NCBI RefSeq assembly: GCF_963678635.1
Contig: NC_087065.1
Span: 53,079,858 to 53,143,857, forward strand
DNA: 64,000 nucleotides
Direction: 5' to 3'
From: Symsagittifera roscoffensis
Taxonomy: Eukaryota > Xenacoelomorpha > Acoela > Convolutidae
Numbering within the stretch: the first letter of the stretch is position 1; each line of letters opens with the position of its first letter. Both the position numbers and the translations under genes were made by a program. This document shows positions 36,493-47,608 of the stretch, piece by piece. Under the pieces are notes generated by a model. The model did no database searches. It was not told the DNA's origin and saw nothing but the letters and a program-made list of their open reading frames with translations.

Positions 36493-37168
36493 TAATCACA
36501 AACAGTAGCCTTAAATAAAGCAGATAACAAATGCTATGAAATTTCCAATGCTACAGATCGTGATATTAGCAAAAATGCCACCAAATAATGAACACTTTTC
36601 CACCAAACAATGAACACTTTTTTTGCGAGTTAGGTAAGTAAAAAATGGTTCGTACTTATACACTGACACTCGCAAGCTGGCTAGCTTAAGCAATGGAAAT
36701 GAATTGAACTTAAAATTCAGAACTCGAACCTCGAAAAATGAAAAAGCGTGAGCAAACTTCAAGTGTTTCTCCTGAAAAAAGAAAACACATAAAATCACCA
36801 AGACCTATATAAAAGTATTCACTACGTTCATTAATCTTAAACACTCGAGCAGAATAAAACACATTCTTTTTGCTCATTAACGCTCAAAAAGTACGCTAAA
36901 ACTTATTCTTTTCTATTTTAATTGAGTTTAATACAGTCCCGCTGACAAAAATTTGAATAAAACCCAGAAATGTCCAGTTAACATTCCATATGGATCCAAT
37001 GGCACCTGTCTATTAACCAATTACTTTTTGACTTATATTGATTTTCAAAACACAAACGCTTTAACATTCAATTGGCCAATTTCTATCAATACCATTCATC
37101 ATAAACACTTTAAGAGTCTGACTAATGATATTTCAAGAATTTGCAGCCAGTGAAAGTCCAGTGAACGT

Positions 37169-37513
37169 TTAAGCATCTTCTGTTACTTCCGTTTTCTTTC
37201 CCAATCGCCTTTTTGGGAATTCAACAAAACTGACGAATGTGTACATCGGCTCCTTTGCATCTTCATCCTCGTTAACTTTTCGGGCCATCTTTACTCGTAC
37301 TTTGAAGGGAATGTGATTAACACCTTTGCTCCAGATTTCCTTGTTGAGATTGGTGTCAATTCGCACATCACTCGTCCCCATAAGTTTTTTGCTCAACTCC
37401 CTAATTGCTTTCACCGCCCTGGGGGCTCTCTTCAGAGCGGTGACATTGTACATCTTCCTATGAAGATTAACTGTGGTCTCAATGGTTTTTGGTACGTGCG
37501 ATTCTCTTCCCAT
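37169..37513 (-). CDS. RPL31: 60S ribosomal protein L31 (eL31)
   Basis: Encodes a 114-residue protein of the large ribosomal subunit, near the polypeptide exit tunnel. The core is diagnostic: KRAPRAVKAIRELSKKLMGT, DVRIDTNLNKEIWSKG, IPFKVRVKMARKVNEDED and a MYTFVSFVEF strand. The length is typical of the family. The ATG at 37513 is the first in frame; a TGA codon lies two codons upstream, and about 23 bp before the ATG is TTAATTTTCAG, a good splice acceptor, so the 5' UTR is probably split by an intron. The N-terminus (MGRESHVPKTIETTVNLHRK) lacks the usual Lys-rich start and several core positions are unusual, so the protein is divergent but uninterrupted. A processed pseudogene is unlikely given the intact frame and the acceptor. 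Confidence 0.9.
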   Translation of the reverse strand: MGRESHVPKTIETTVNLHRKMYNVTALKRAPRAVKAIRELSKKLMGTSDVRIDTNLNKEIWSKGVNHIPFKVRVKMARKVNEDEDAKEPMYTFVSFVEFPKRRLGKKTEVTEDA

Positions 37514-38184
37514 TTCTCAAAGAGCACAAGCCGGTTCTGAAAATTAAATCAAAGTACAGTCGTATAAGTCCAATCTTTCGTGTAGTGCTACCCCAAAAAG
37601 AACTCACGACAGCATTTAAAACTAACTTGAGGTTCCAACTTTTGAGTATTCCATGGTTTTTTATTTTATTTTCTTTTTTTTTTCGTAATTTTTTTAAAAT
37701 ATAATCAGAAGTATATAAGAAATTTAAAATGTTAATTCAAACCTTTTCGCACATTTTGTGCATCACCAGGATTAAAAACTTTTACAATATTTACAAAACG
37801 ATCAAAGATCTGAAACAATGAGAAACATGTCTAAAGATGCTCTAAATTTTTTTTTGACCAATCAAACTTTTAGTTTTTTGTTCTATATATCATAGTTACC
37901 GAGGTTACAGTCAGAAGTCCCTTCATCACATTATCCAGCCAAATCCCTAAGAATTTTACAGATAAGGAAGATTTAAGTGTAATGTGGATACCAGTGAAGA
38001 GAGTCAGATGGTTCGAGATCAAGCCAATCAGATTGAGAAAACTAACACCAGCACAGAATAAACCCAGCACAGAATAAACTGGAGCTGAAAGTGACTCATG
38101 AGGATACAGATCTATCCTATACGGGGACCGATCGTTTAGCAGACCAATCTTTCAAAAAGTGAGTCTTTTAGCAGACCAACGTAA
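37514..38184. other. eL31 5' flank
   Basis: Likely contains the eL31 first (non-coding) exon and promoter on the minus strand; I could not fix a boundary. A T-rich tract lies at 37660-37690 on the plus strand. Confidence 0.35.
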
Positions 38185-39075
38185 CAAGGTGATGGTGAAT
38201 TCCCATAGGTTCCAATATTCATAGGTTCCAAAATAAAAAATCAGTCGCATAAATCCAAAATTTATCTTCTTGAATTCTGATTGGTTGAAATTTGAGCCAA
38301 CGAATTTATGGATTAATTGTTTACTGTTCAACCAGCATAAACTCAAGCTGCAGAATAGTGACCGCCGCAGCCGCGCCAACGTGTTGCGAGCTTGCCACCA
38401 AAGGGTAGGACTCTATATGAGACTCGGCCAATTAAGTCTTTTGACCAATTGAAAAGATTTGGAACTTATGCGACTGCTTTTTTATTTTGGAACCTATGGG
38501 ACTGATTTTTTATTTTGGAACCTATGATGTGAAATTTTGATGTGAAAATTTTCAACCCCCATGCCAAAACATCGCGAAAACTGCATAAGGATGCATACAA
38601 ATACCACGAAACGCTGAAGAACTCCAAATATCAGCAAAGAATTTTAAACGTAGAGCAGAGTAGCTTCTGCCCGCTAATTTTTGGATGCACCGGTGGCGCT
38701 GCTCCAACAGCCACGTGGACGATGCAGCTATTGCCCGAAAAACTAAGTGAAAAAAGACAAGAAAGCTATCCAGAATCTACAAACTACGTAAGAACTAAAA
38801 TAAGCTTCGCGCTCCTGAGGAGCTCTATACTTTGTATAAGGGGGTGCAGATCGCTACGCAAAGTTCAATTTATCGACAACTCCATAAGCGCTATTGTAGA
38901 GGAAGGACGGCGATGCATTTAATGCTGATTTATGTTTCATTGCTGATATATATGCATTTTTATATCGCTGGTATGGCCCTATCCAGCTTGTGCACTTACC
39001 GTAACTAAACGGAAGGGCCCCTTTTGTAATTTAGATTTGGTTTTGGAACCTATGAATACGCACCCAAGGTGATGG
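38185..39075. mobile_element. Inverted-repeat element flanked by 11-bp direct repeats
   Basis: CAAGGTGATGG occurs exactly at 38185-38195 and again at 39065-39075. Just inside are inverted copies of TATTCATAGGTTCCAAAA (38216-38233) and its complement (39044-39061). A second, inner inverted pair, with ATAGGTTCCAAAATAAAAAA and CAGTCGCATAA, lies at about 38221-38258 and 38463-38526. The structure reads as a DNA transposon with subterminal repeats, within which a retroelement fragment (38533-38922) now sits. Confidence 0.7.
38533..38922 (+). pseudogene. C-terminal fragment of a retroelement polyprotein
   Basis: Reads FDVKIFNPHAKTSRKL, then NVEQSSFCPLIFGCTGGAA, then TKISFALLRSSILCIRGCRS. These blocks match the C-terminal end of a retroelement-encoded protein seen repeatedly in cnidarian, sponge and some other invertebrate genomes (DVRV.NP, EHG.FTPLVF..TGG, SF.LLRSA..C.RG). 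That assignment is from memory of the family. Nothing upstream of FDV is present; the frame is cut by the inner inverted repeat. No start codon is likely, so it is a relic. Confidence 0.55.
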
Positions 39076-39290
39076 ATGATAGATTGACAGACTCAAAAAG
39101 ACGCTCAGTCTGGGACGAAGGTTCCCCTAGTAAGAGTTATCTCACGACTTGCCAACAAAACTATCAATTTCAAAAAAACAAGTCTAAGATAGCGGCAAAA
39201 CAAAGATTCACGCGCACAATAACACTCGTGTTGAACTGAAGCGCAGCAAAACAAGCAGTCACTAATCACCAATGCCGCGTTTAAATTTAG

Positions 39291-39719
39291 CTATCTTCTT
39301 TTATATTTTTTTCTGGGTCTGCTTAGAGATTGGATTGCTAAAATCCCTAGCACCATCCAATACTTATAAAAAAATGCACGAATCTTGTAGTCGTCGGTTA
39401 GTTTTTGATCACCTAAACTACAAACGTTTATATTAGATTCAATGTTTTTACTAGCAACTGTATTGTTTGAGCATAAAGTGGTGGTATTGCTTACTAGCGT
39501 CTGTATTGTTGAGCATAAAGGTAACCTTGATGTGTCCCGTCCTCCGACATATTGATAGAAATTCCAAAAAAGGTGAACTTCCAAACCCCGTTCGAAAACT
39601 GGTGGTTCAGCAAATTTTTTTATTAAACGTAAAAAAAATTGAGTAAAATCTAATTTCAGTACACCTGAGCACTTCGGTTTGTCATCATGCCAAAACGTTA
39701 TCTGGTCGAATAAATTCAA
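39291..39719 (-). other. Open frame of 142 codons, unrecognised
   Basis: I do not recognise the product. Composition is mixed and the underlying DNA contains an internal near-duplicate (TGTATTGTTTGAGCATAAAG and TGTATTGTTGAGCATAAAGG), which suggests non-coding repeat sequence. No splice or promoter evidence. Confidence 0.15.
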
Positions 39720-39794
39720 ACACCAAATTCAGACAAAAAATTCAAGCTCATGAAAATCACCGCAACCCTTTTAATGAGAGAAACTCTCCTTGAC

Positions 39795-39918
39795 AGGGAT
39801 TGCAATATATTGAATGATCAGATATTGAATATTGAGACGATGTCAATATTGAATTTTTAATATTGAGATATTGAAGGCTAGATATTGATATTGATATTGA
39901 ATTTTTTGTAGATATTGA
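39795..39918. repeat. ATATTG-rich microsatellite, block 1
   Basis: Imperfect runs of GATATT and AATATTGA, for example GATATTGATATTGATATTG. Confidence 0.85.
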
Positions 39919-40084
39919 GAAAAACGGATTTGGTATCATTGCTTGAAACGTGACGTTTTTACACATACACATAAAACAAATGGTGATAAAAAGTTTCAAC
40001 TCAACTCACTCAAGCATTAAAATTAAACAAATTAAACAAAAAACAATTACATTGCAAAAAAACTAAACAAATTTAATTATATAT

Positions 40085-40265
40085 TTCGAAATTCAATATT
40101 GAATTTGGTCTCTGGTATCTTAAAATAGTGATAATATTGAGATATTGAGCTTTTAGATATTGATATTGATATTGATATTGAAATTTCATCCTATTTGATA
40201 TTGATATTGATATTGAATGGAAGATATTGATATTGAGCTCAATATATTGATATTGTATTGAAATC
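40085..40265. repeat. ATATTG-rich microsatellite, block 2
   Basis: Longer imperfect hexamer array of the same motif as block 1, about 170 bp away. It abuts the transposase remnant. Confidence 0.85.
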
Positions 40266-40280
40266 CCTGCTCCTTGATGG

Positions 40281-40598
40281 TTTCCTTCTGCAACAAGACA
40301 ATTGAAGTTTTCATGTTTCAAAAAAAAATTGGAACTTTTTGAGACGGGAATTGAGCGGGTACTTTGGCTTAGCAGGATCCCGGAACTCAAAATTATAGAA
40401 AACGTGTAGAGAATGTTGAATTCAAGGATTTATGATCAACCGCAACCAAAAAACAAACAAGAACTGGAAGAAAGAGTTTTTGAAGCCGTAGACCACATGA
40501 ACTCGCATCTTTCCGAATATGTGAAAACTCTATACTCATCGTGGCATAGTCGTTTCTTATCATGTGTTACGAGACGTAGAAATAAAATTTCTAGCTGA
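40281..40598 (+). pseudogene. Tc1/mariner transposase, C-terminal remnant
   Basis: In frame: FKKKLELFETGIERVLWLSR, then IPELKIIENV, a stop (TAG, 40407-40409), RMLNSRIYDQPQPKNKQELE and FEAVDHMNSHL. This follows the Tc1 family end (W.SRSPDLNPIEN.W..LK.RI...P.N..EL). Only the last third of the DDE domain remains and the residue equivalent to the last catalytic acid is altered in context. No terminal inverted repeats were found nearby. Confidence 0.8.
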
Positions 40599-42337
40599 TT
40601 TTCTTTGAACATTTTTGAAGTTGCACTAAAAAATTTGGCACACTTTTGCGTTGAATTGATGAAACTACATGTATTAAGATGGTACGAAAAAATGTGACGC
40701 ACAGCGTATCACCAACCTCTGAAATCGTTTCCAGCTTATGTAACATTCGCCCAAATACTACACAGCGATGGAGCGTAGGAAAAGTACCTATTAACGACTG
40801 GCAGGCGTCAGTTACCTTAATCCTAATCGCTTTTCACCGTCTCGACCTTGCCAGTTGATTTTCTGGTCTGTCTAGGGCAAAGTAAAAAGTTACCATTTTT
40901 AGGCCATCAGTCAAACGACTTTTGATCAGCTTTCGTTTACATGCGAACACAACCACATAGCTGAGTCTCGGATCCTCAGACTACGTGAGTGTCATTAAAA
41001 ACACGGCTCAAACAACCTATTTTAACATGTTTTTGTGTGACAGTTCTATATTAAATCCATTGGAGATGGATTGACCCTTTCCTTTTTCTAGCTACTCATT
41101 TTCTGAAATATTAAACAATGACGGTGTTAATTAAGAGATCTATGACATCCAGGTAGCTATAAAGTTAGTTCTACACAGTCCCTTCACATAAACAGTCTCT
41201 GGGGGACCAAGCCTCCGCTCCCGTAATATTCCTGAGATAACGCTCTTATCTCCTCTGATTTTCGTCCCGGGAGGGTTCCGTGGTGTATTTCTTCCCCCAC
41301 TGAAGCCTCCTTCTCCACCAATATCTGTTGAAAAGTGTCTTATCGTGCGTTGTTGCCACGATAAGAGGCTTTGTATTTTCCGTCTCTTATACGACTGTTT
41401 TTCACTATATCTGTCGTTGTTCTGATTTTCGTCACTTTTTCAGTCAAAATGGCCGTTTTTCGTATTTCTGAGAAATATTCTTCTTCCAATCAAAATTTTA
41501 AAAATAAAAATTCTAGAATATTCCGACCCTCCTTCGCAATGCTTTTTCGTCAATAAGGCCTTTAGTCGTTCTTTTTTACGTCGCCGGAAGGTTGTGCTGT
41601 GCCAGTCTGGCAGAATGGCACATACTCCCCGGACAGTCCCCATCAATGTCCCTATTGATCGCATAACACCGGGTTATCGTCAAGTAGTTATCCAGTTTTC
41701 TACCATCAATCTTACAAATCGCATAAGAAAATGAAATTTATCTACCCCACCTCAACTCACTACGTGTTCACAAATGGCATCGTACTACATCTCACTGCCT
41801 TTCAACATTTTCACAAAATTTGCACCATGAGGAGTGTTCTAGATAAAATTTCTTTTCTGACTACTTACGTCGTCTTGCCATAAAACTTCTTTTCGCTCTT
41901 TGTGATTAAAAAGTGGGACGTGGCACGGCCACGCACCCGTTAAAATTAACTTAACTTCACTCACCAAGTATAATCAGTTATTTATGCGGTCCTTTCAATA
42001 TTAAAACTAAGAAACTCTGTGGCTAGGAAAGTTATTGAGTTACCCACCCTTCTCGAGCGAGTTTACTCAAACTTACCATGTCGCCACACAGTGAGTTTGT
42101 GTCTTACACAGGTTAAAAACTTCAGTCGTGAATAAATAGGTAAATATACTCACCTAGATTCCTCATATACATGCATAAATAGCCATAACTAAAATCAAAA
42201 ATTTCAACAATTTTAACAATTGCAACAATTTTCAAAGTTTGGTCTAACCAAACTAGATCAAAACAAAAAGTTTAACAAGTTCAATAATCAAAACTTGGTT
42301 GATTGGCTTAAGTTTTAGCACACAAATACAATCAAGT
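40599..42337. other. Non-coding sequence 3' of the giant retroelement, possible 3' LTR
   Basis: Follows the polypurine tract of the element (minus sense), so some of it should be the 3' LTR. The first bases after the tract, on the minus strand, are CTTGATTGTATTTGTGTGC. I found no matching copy near the other end of the window, so LTR limits are not assigned. A 9-bp perfect hairpin is at 41339-41365. At 41624-41668 there is a 45-bp block resembling 52258-52303 within the macro-domain ORF. Confidence 0.4.
41339..41365. other. Perfect 9-bp hairpin
   Basis: CTTATCGTG (41339-41347) pairs with CACGATAAG (41357-41365) across a 9-nt loop. It lies in the presumed 3' non-coding part of the giant element. 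Confidence 0.7.
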
Positions 42338-42364
42338 TTTCTCTCCTTCTCTTCTCTTCTTTGG
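42338..42364 (-). other. Polypurine tract of the giant retroelement
   Basis: The plus strand reads as an unbroken C/T run apart from its edges, so the minus strand is CCAAAGAAGAGAAGAGAAGG continuing AGAGAAAA. It lies seven bases past the ORF3 stop and is the expected plus-strand primer just before a 3' LTR. Confidence 0.65.
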
Positions 42365-42370
42365 TCATCT

Positions 42371-43677
42371 TCATTCCATCACTTCTCCATGTTGATCTTC
42401 GCTGTCTTCCAACACTTTCACCAGCATGTCCATGGAGTTGCGGGCCGTGCCCCAACTCTCCTGTTCCAACAGCCTCGGCTTGCAGCAAGGTAGCAAGTCC
42501 ACATTCACCTTCTGCTCCCGGTTCCTGCAAAAGCTGTTGTGAAGACATAGGCTCACGTTTCGTTCTAGGTCAGCTCTTAAGACCTCTTTCTTCTCATATT
42601 CAGTAACACAAGGCGCTCCAGCTACCCGCTTCACCGCTGTGGTGACCGCGTTTCTGTGCGTCAAGAAAGCTCTCTTATAGGCTCCTGGTCCTATATCTAG
42701 CTGGAAAGATTGATAGGCTTCCGTGTTCCTCGACATGTGACGCTTCGCGCGTTCATACATCCATGATGTCATCACTGCACGGAACCAAGGCATCAATCCT
42801 TGCCTTGACCATATTCTTTCAATGGCTTTAGGTATTCTCAGAACCTTGCAGGTGGTTCTGAAAAGATCCAATTCACGACTCATCTTCACGTTGCTCAGCT
42901 GCTCAGGAGTCGCTACGGCCGTCTCCTGCTGACTTGTGTCCGCGTTAGCCTCCAGCCATCTCACTGCTAGCATGGCGCTAACCACCACGATTGACACTTG
43001 TTGATTCTGATCGGGCAACCCCGTGGAGTACAACTCCTCCACGTCCCATACTAGCATCAGATTCCCGCGTTTGGGGTACCACAACGTCTGCGCCAAGCAG
43101 TGGCAAGGATACTCCCCATGGGTTCTCACTATGTTCCTTCGGGTCCGATACCCTGAGGCTCCCAGCAACGGTTCCACCTCCATCAGAATTCTGTGTAAGT
43201 CGTCTTTTTCTTCTATTGTGGGGAATTCAGTGGGTAAGGCTCCACTCGCTTTCTGTTTATGGAACTCACTCACATTGCCTTCGTTCAGTCTCATGAACTC
43301 TTCACCCACAACGTCTTGCAACTCGCTTTCGGATCTCTTCGGGACTGCCCGAAAGATCTTTGCCAACAAGTCATATGACCTTTCCGACATTCTGGCCAAC
43401 CTCACGCACTTTGGCACAGAGAAAAGTTGGTCAACCAATACTTGTTGCGTCCTCGCATCCATTACCACCATGTGCGTTGGATACTTGCTATTACAGTATG
43501 GCGCGGAGCTTGAACCCACCATATATTTTGAACCAGTAGGTCTGTGATAGGCTTCACTATCCTTCAGATTCATTTCATTTTCTAGAGCTTCTCGCCAGCC
43601 CCCAATCTTCTGCTCTGTCTGTAACGCTCCAGGGAATATCTCCACGCTGAGGGACGTCACTAGCTCATGGGCACGCT
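42371..43677 (-). pseudogene. ORF3 segment 6: C-terminal 430 codons
   Basis: Ordered-looking, with Cys-rich spots (HGEYPCHCLAQTLWYPKRGN; CLHNSFCRNREQKVNVDLLP, then CCKP). Ends at TGA-type stop 42371-42373 just before the polypurine tract, so this is the natural end of the element's coding region. No homologue recognised. Confidence 0.6.
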
Positions 43678-44757
43678 CTAGGCGCTCAAGCGTTCTATCG
43701 AACTCGTCATGCTACAAAATCCCAAGGCTGTGATCAAGTTTACGTCTGTCACCCCATGGCAGTCTGCGACCAACTCCATGGCACTCTTATCTGACATGCC
43801 CAATCTTCCGTACAATCGTGCCAGTTGTCGATGCTGCTCGCTCAGCGTAATCAGACAGTGTCCCAGGTTACAAACATGCCCTTCCATCCTACTTTGTTGA
43901 GCCAAGCATGTGCCTTGCTTCAACCAATCGCTCGATGGACTTTCCTCAGACAGCTCCGTGGATGGGTTGCTCTTCCTCTTGGTCAATCTCATGGCCAGCA
44001 GATGATGTATCATGGCCAGATCATGTAAACTCGCGTCATCATCTAGGTCTAACGTGATATCCGCCGTCATGTCCCAGATTAAACCGGCGTTAGGATGTGG
44101 ACACCAAGAAGGCTTCATGAGTTCCCACATCGTCACTAGACTGGTTTTCAAGGGACCGTCCCAAGAACCACAATCAAAACTCACTTGCCCCTTTAGCTCG
44201 GGAACCGAGGGTTCGACCACTCGTTCTTCCAAGATTATTCCCAGCTTGGGTTGTTCCACCATCAGCATTCCTGTTTCTTTAATACGTTCGACCCAGAAAT
44301 TGAGTACTATGACTTGCTCATAGTCGAAGTACGCTTCCCTGGCTTCTTCATTCACGAAGGGATTATACGCCATCCCCGGTATGCCAGACACATATTGGAA
44401 CGACTTCAGTTTCCCTAGTGTTGCAAACTCTTTTTGTCCTCTGACCGCTTCAATCAACTCTCGGCTCACTTTCAATTCTTTGTTGGAATATCTTCTCACC
44501 TCTTCCAACTTGCGATAGCTTTCCATATCACTCGACTCCTTGCTTGGCACAGTCAATGGCATGTCCTGATATAGTTCCAGGAGTGACCTAAGGAAGTTCC
44601 TTTCACAATCAACACCCTTTTGCCGAATGATCTTTATGCATTCTCCCAAAACAGGAGTGGGGATACGATCCACCACGAACCTGACAAAGCAAAGGGCATC
44701 CTTGCGCTTATCCCATGCTATCGCAGAATCGTCTTTCGAAATCAACGCTCGCAGAGC
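43678..44757 (-). pseudogene. ORF3 segment 5: 355 codons, unassigned
   Basis: Continues segment 4 in the same frame after the TAA (ALRALISKDDSAIAWDKRKD). Mostly ordered-looking sequence with several Cys and Trp residues (SFDCGSWDGPLKTSLVTMWE). A frame step near 43680-43710 leads to EFDRTLERLERAHELVTSLS in segment 6. Confidence 0.6.
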
Positions 44758-47160
44758 TTACATCAACTCCAGTTCCTGTTCCCGTGATTTCGAATCATTA
44801 CTGGCTTCATACTCCGCTCTCTTGATGCCCATCAAGCACCAAGCCAACCGTACTTGCAGATCAGTTCTCACGCAAGGATGAGCCAGGTATGCCGCCACTG
44901 TAGCAGGTGCATGCATCGCCTCGTCGAAGTATCTCTGGAGGGCCGCCCTCCAGGAGATTTCTAGCAATTTCTCCAATCCGACTTCATTCGCTTCAGAGGA
45001 CATTACCGTTCCGTATTCTTCTTTTCGATTCAAGTTCGAATTCTCCGTGAGCTCTTTCAGATATTCCTGCATGACTCGCTTCTCGCTCCAAGCCATCAGG
45101 TGCCCTCTCGCGGAGTTCCTCGCTTTCAACATCTCCACATAACCCCCTGCCGGATCTCCCATGTGGACCGATTCCGGCACAGTTATTCGACTGTACTCGA
45201 CCACGTCGAGTTGTCCTTCCAGTTTCAACTTGGCCATGTTGATTCGCGAGGGTCTATAATCTTCAAGTCCTCCAGATCCACATTGACTGAGGATTTCCAT
45301 TTCTAACTTAGTGTCTGCCAGGGTTCGCGCCGTCTTCTTCGATCTCGTGGCGGTTATGGTCAGACCTGCCAAGAGCATAGGGGGTATCAGGTTTTCTTTT
45401 TCTCCCCCGGCTGGTGTCGCACCATCTCCTTGCCCGCTCTCGCCTGAACGACCCGCACTAATCAGAGAGGTCACCACTGCCTTGGCTTTTGACTTCACCA
45501 CCCTCTGGTTTACGACTCGACTCCCTGACTTTCCTTTCAGTCTCTTCAGCCCTTTTCTGGCTCGTCTAACAAGTAATTTCTTTGTGCCCTGCTGATCATC
45601 GGCACTGTCTTCTGTAACTGACTCGGTCAGAACATCCGACTCCATGGAGTTCACTATTTTCTCCAGGACCTCACGCATGATGGGTTGATTCAATCCCACC
45701 TTCATTATGGACTGTGTCCCATATCGTCGTATCACGTCCCATGATTTTTCCATGAAGTTCACTCGGCTCCAGGTTGCTCCTGTCTTGCCTTCCAGTTCCA
45801 TCTGATATCTTTCCCATTCCTCTTCTGGTAACGTACTGAGGAATGATATCTTCATTGACTCCTCGATTTTCCTCCTCCGCGGTGATTCATGAAGCAGTCT
45901 CTGCGGATCCCTGCTTCGGCACTCTCTAGCCTGGCTTATTGGGTCCATCGGAGATAGATCGGCCGACGCCTCCTTTTTAGGAGACATGAAGGACGATGGC
46001 GTCATTAGCAATAAACTCCCATCGACTTCCCCATCGTCGTCTTCACTGAACCGGTATTCTAGCAAGTCCCTCTCCAACGCTCCTAGATCGGTCTCTCCCG
46101 GTTTTTCCGTCTTACTTTCGGTCTCGTCATCGTTATCGTCCTGATCCATCAATTCATCGTCATCCGCATCAGGTTTCGGCCTAGGTCCTGAAGGTCCTTG
46201 TCGTGAATCAGTGCCCGAGTCCGGCCGAGCCGGTACGGTCATGTCTCCTGCGTGATAAAACAATTCATCGTTCACCAGGAATTCTACGGACTCCTCGCCA
46301 TGTGATGCCAGGTCCACTATCGTTATGTATGAGCCTCCTCTGCTCTCCCTTGCCACTTCCATCATCACTACCTTCACTTCTCCTGACCACTTCAGTCTTG
46401 ATAAGTCATCCGTGGGAGAATACACTTCGTTCCACATTTCGGCCGAGACCTCTGGTCTCCTGGAAGGTAGTGCCTTGATCTTCTTCCTACTCCAAGAATC
46501 AGGAAATGAGAAGTCGAATGTGTGCGCGGCTGCCACATTCCAGCCGATGAAGCGCGGCTCCATCCCTTCACTCCACTTCAACATTCTCTTTTCTGCATCA
46601 CGAGCTGCTCCGATGCGAGGGGCAATGATGGGAGATGTGACTCCCAACAACATCCTCCTTATCGGTGGATATCGAGGGCATTGGTCCGGCAGCGGCCTGG
46701 ACCCAGGAAGCCATGTTTGCTGATTCTCTTTCGCGTGTGTGTAGGCTCCTGGTAATTGAGGTACTCTCACAGCCTCTCCGGTATCTTTCACCACTGGTCT
46801 CAAATTCCAAAGTTTTGAGTTAAACTGGATGTGGGACAGATCCTCACGGCCCATTCGGCACTTGAAGTGGTTGTTGAAGTCCATCAACACCCAGCCTGGC
46901 TCTGCTATTCTTCCGAACAGCCTATCGTCGCTAGCCAGCCTTCTCAGTTCACTCTGCTCTACCCAATTCAGCACGGAACAATCCACGACTGAGACCAGGT
47001 TGACATACAACACCGAATTCCTGTTTGCCTTCACTTGTATGTCCGGGAACGCGAAAGTTATCACCCGTCCATACACCACTGTGACGAATTTCCGCAATCC
47101 GTGGACAAGAGCCAACGGATCGATCCGCATCATGACAGCCAAGTCTGTTAGTAAGGGCAC
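44758..47160 (-). pseudogene. ORF3 segment 4: 800 codons, unassigned
   Basis: Three parts: an ordered N-terminal third (FVTVVYGRVITFAFPDIQVK, DFNNHFKCRMGREDLSHIQF); a strongly acidic, disordered middle (DDDELMDQDDNDDETESKTE); and a Lys/Arg-rich to helical C-terminal third (RRARKGLKRLKGKSGSRVV, then WRAALQRYFDEAMHAPATVA). It ends at an in-frame TAA, after which the next segment continues directly. The alternation of acidic and basic disordered blocks suggests nucleic-acid or chromatin contact, but that is a guess. Confidence 0.6.
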
Positions 47161-47608
47161 AATACTGCTTACATTCGCCTGCGTTCGTCGCCACCTTGTC
47201 TTCTCCCGTGACGCTTCTGTTCTGTTGCAAGAGGTATTGAAGCAGGAGAGTCCTCCAATCCTTCATCTTCCTGAGCGAGGCGGTTTCCAACTGCGCATTG
47301 AACTCGCGACTTGTTCCCAGGAGTTGTTCAGGGTAACGCAACAGCACAAGCAAGTCACCCAGTCGACCGTAGTTCATGGCAATCAGAGTCAGGAGTCCAT
47401 CCAATCTCAAATCTGCCAACGCTTGGGTAAAGAGGTTTGCCGGTCCTTTCACAAAGTTTTCATAACCAAATGTCACGTATAAGGCTAGCACCAGGCCAAT
47501 CGACAACTTCTTGATGTCCTTGACGAAACTCGCGATCAGGTTCCTAGATGCCTTCGGATAGCACGTCGATAGGAAAGATGGCATCCATCCCACTCCTATT
47601 CCACCCAA
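47160..47608 (-). pseudogene. ORF3 segment 3
   Basis: Frame is one step from segment 2 and reads on from the same point (GIGVGWMPSFLSTCYPKASR). Hydrophobic helix-like stretches (LSIGLVLALYVTFGY, LLVLLRYPEQLLG) occur, though none is a clear membrane anchor. Continues in the next frame near 47160-47230. No family recognised. Confidence 0.6.

Noticed and set aside
40599-42337. Second retroelement gene in the 3' non-coding region
   Set aside because: The short frame at 41440-41664 shares a few residues with the macro-ORF linker through the 45-bp similarity noted, but the rest is unlike any coding sequence.
46829-47482. Plus-strand open frame of 217 codons within the giant element
   Set aside because: Antisense to the ORF3 coding sequence. 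Its composition follows the opposite strand and it shows no recognisable domain. The same holds for the many plus-strand frames between 42.3 and 60.9 kb.
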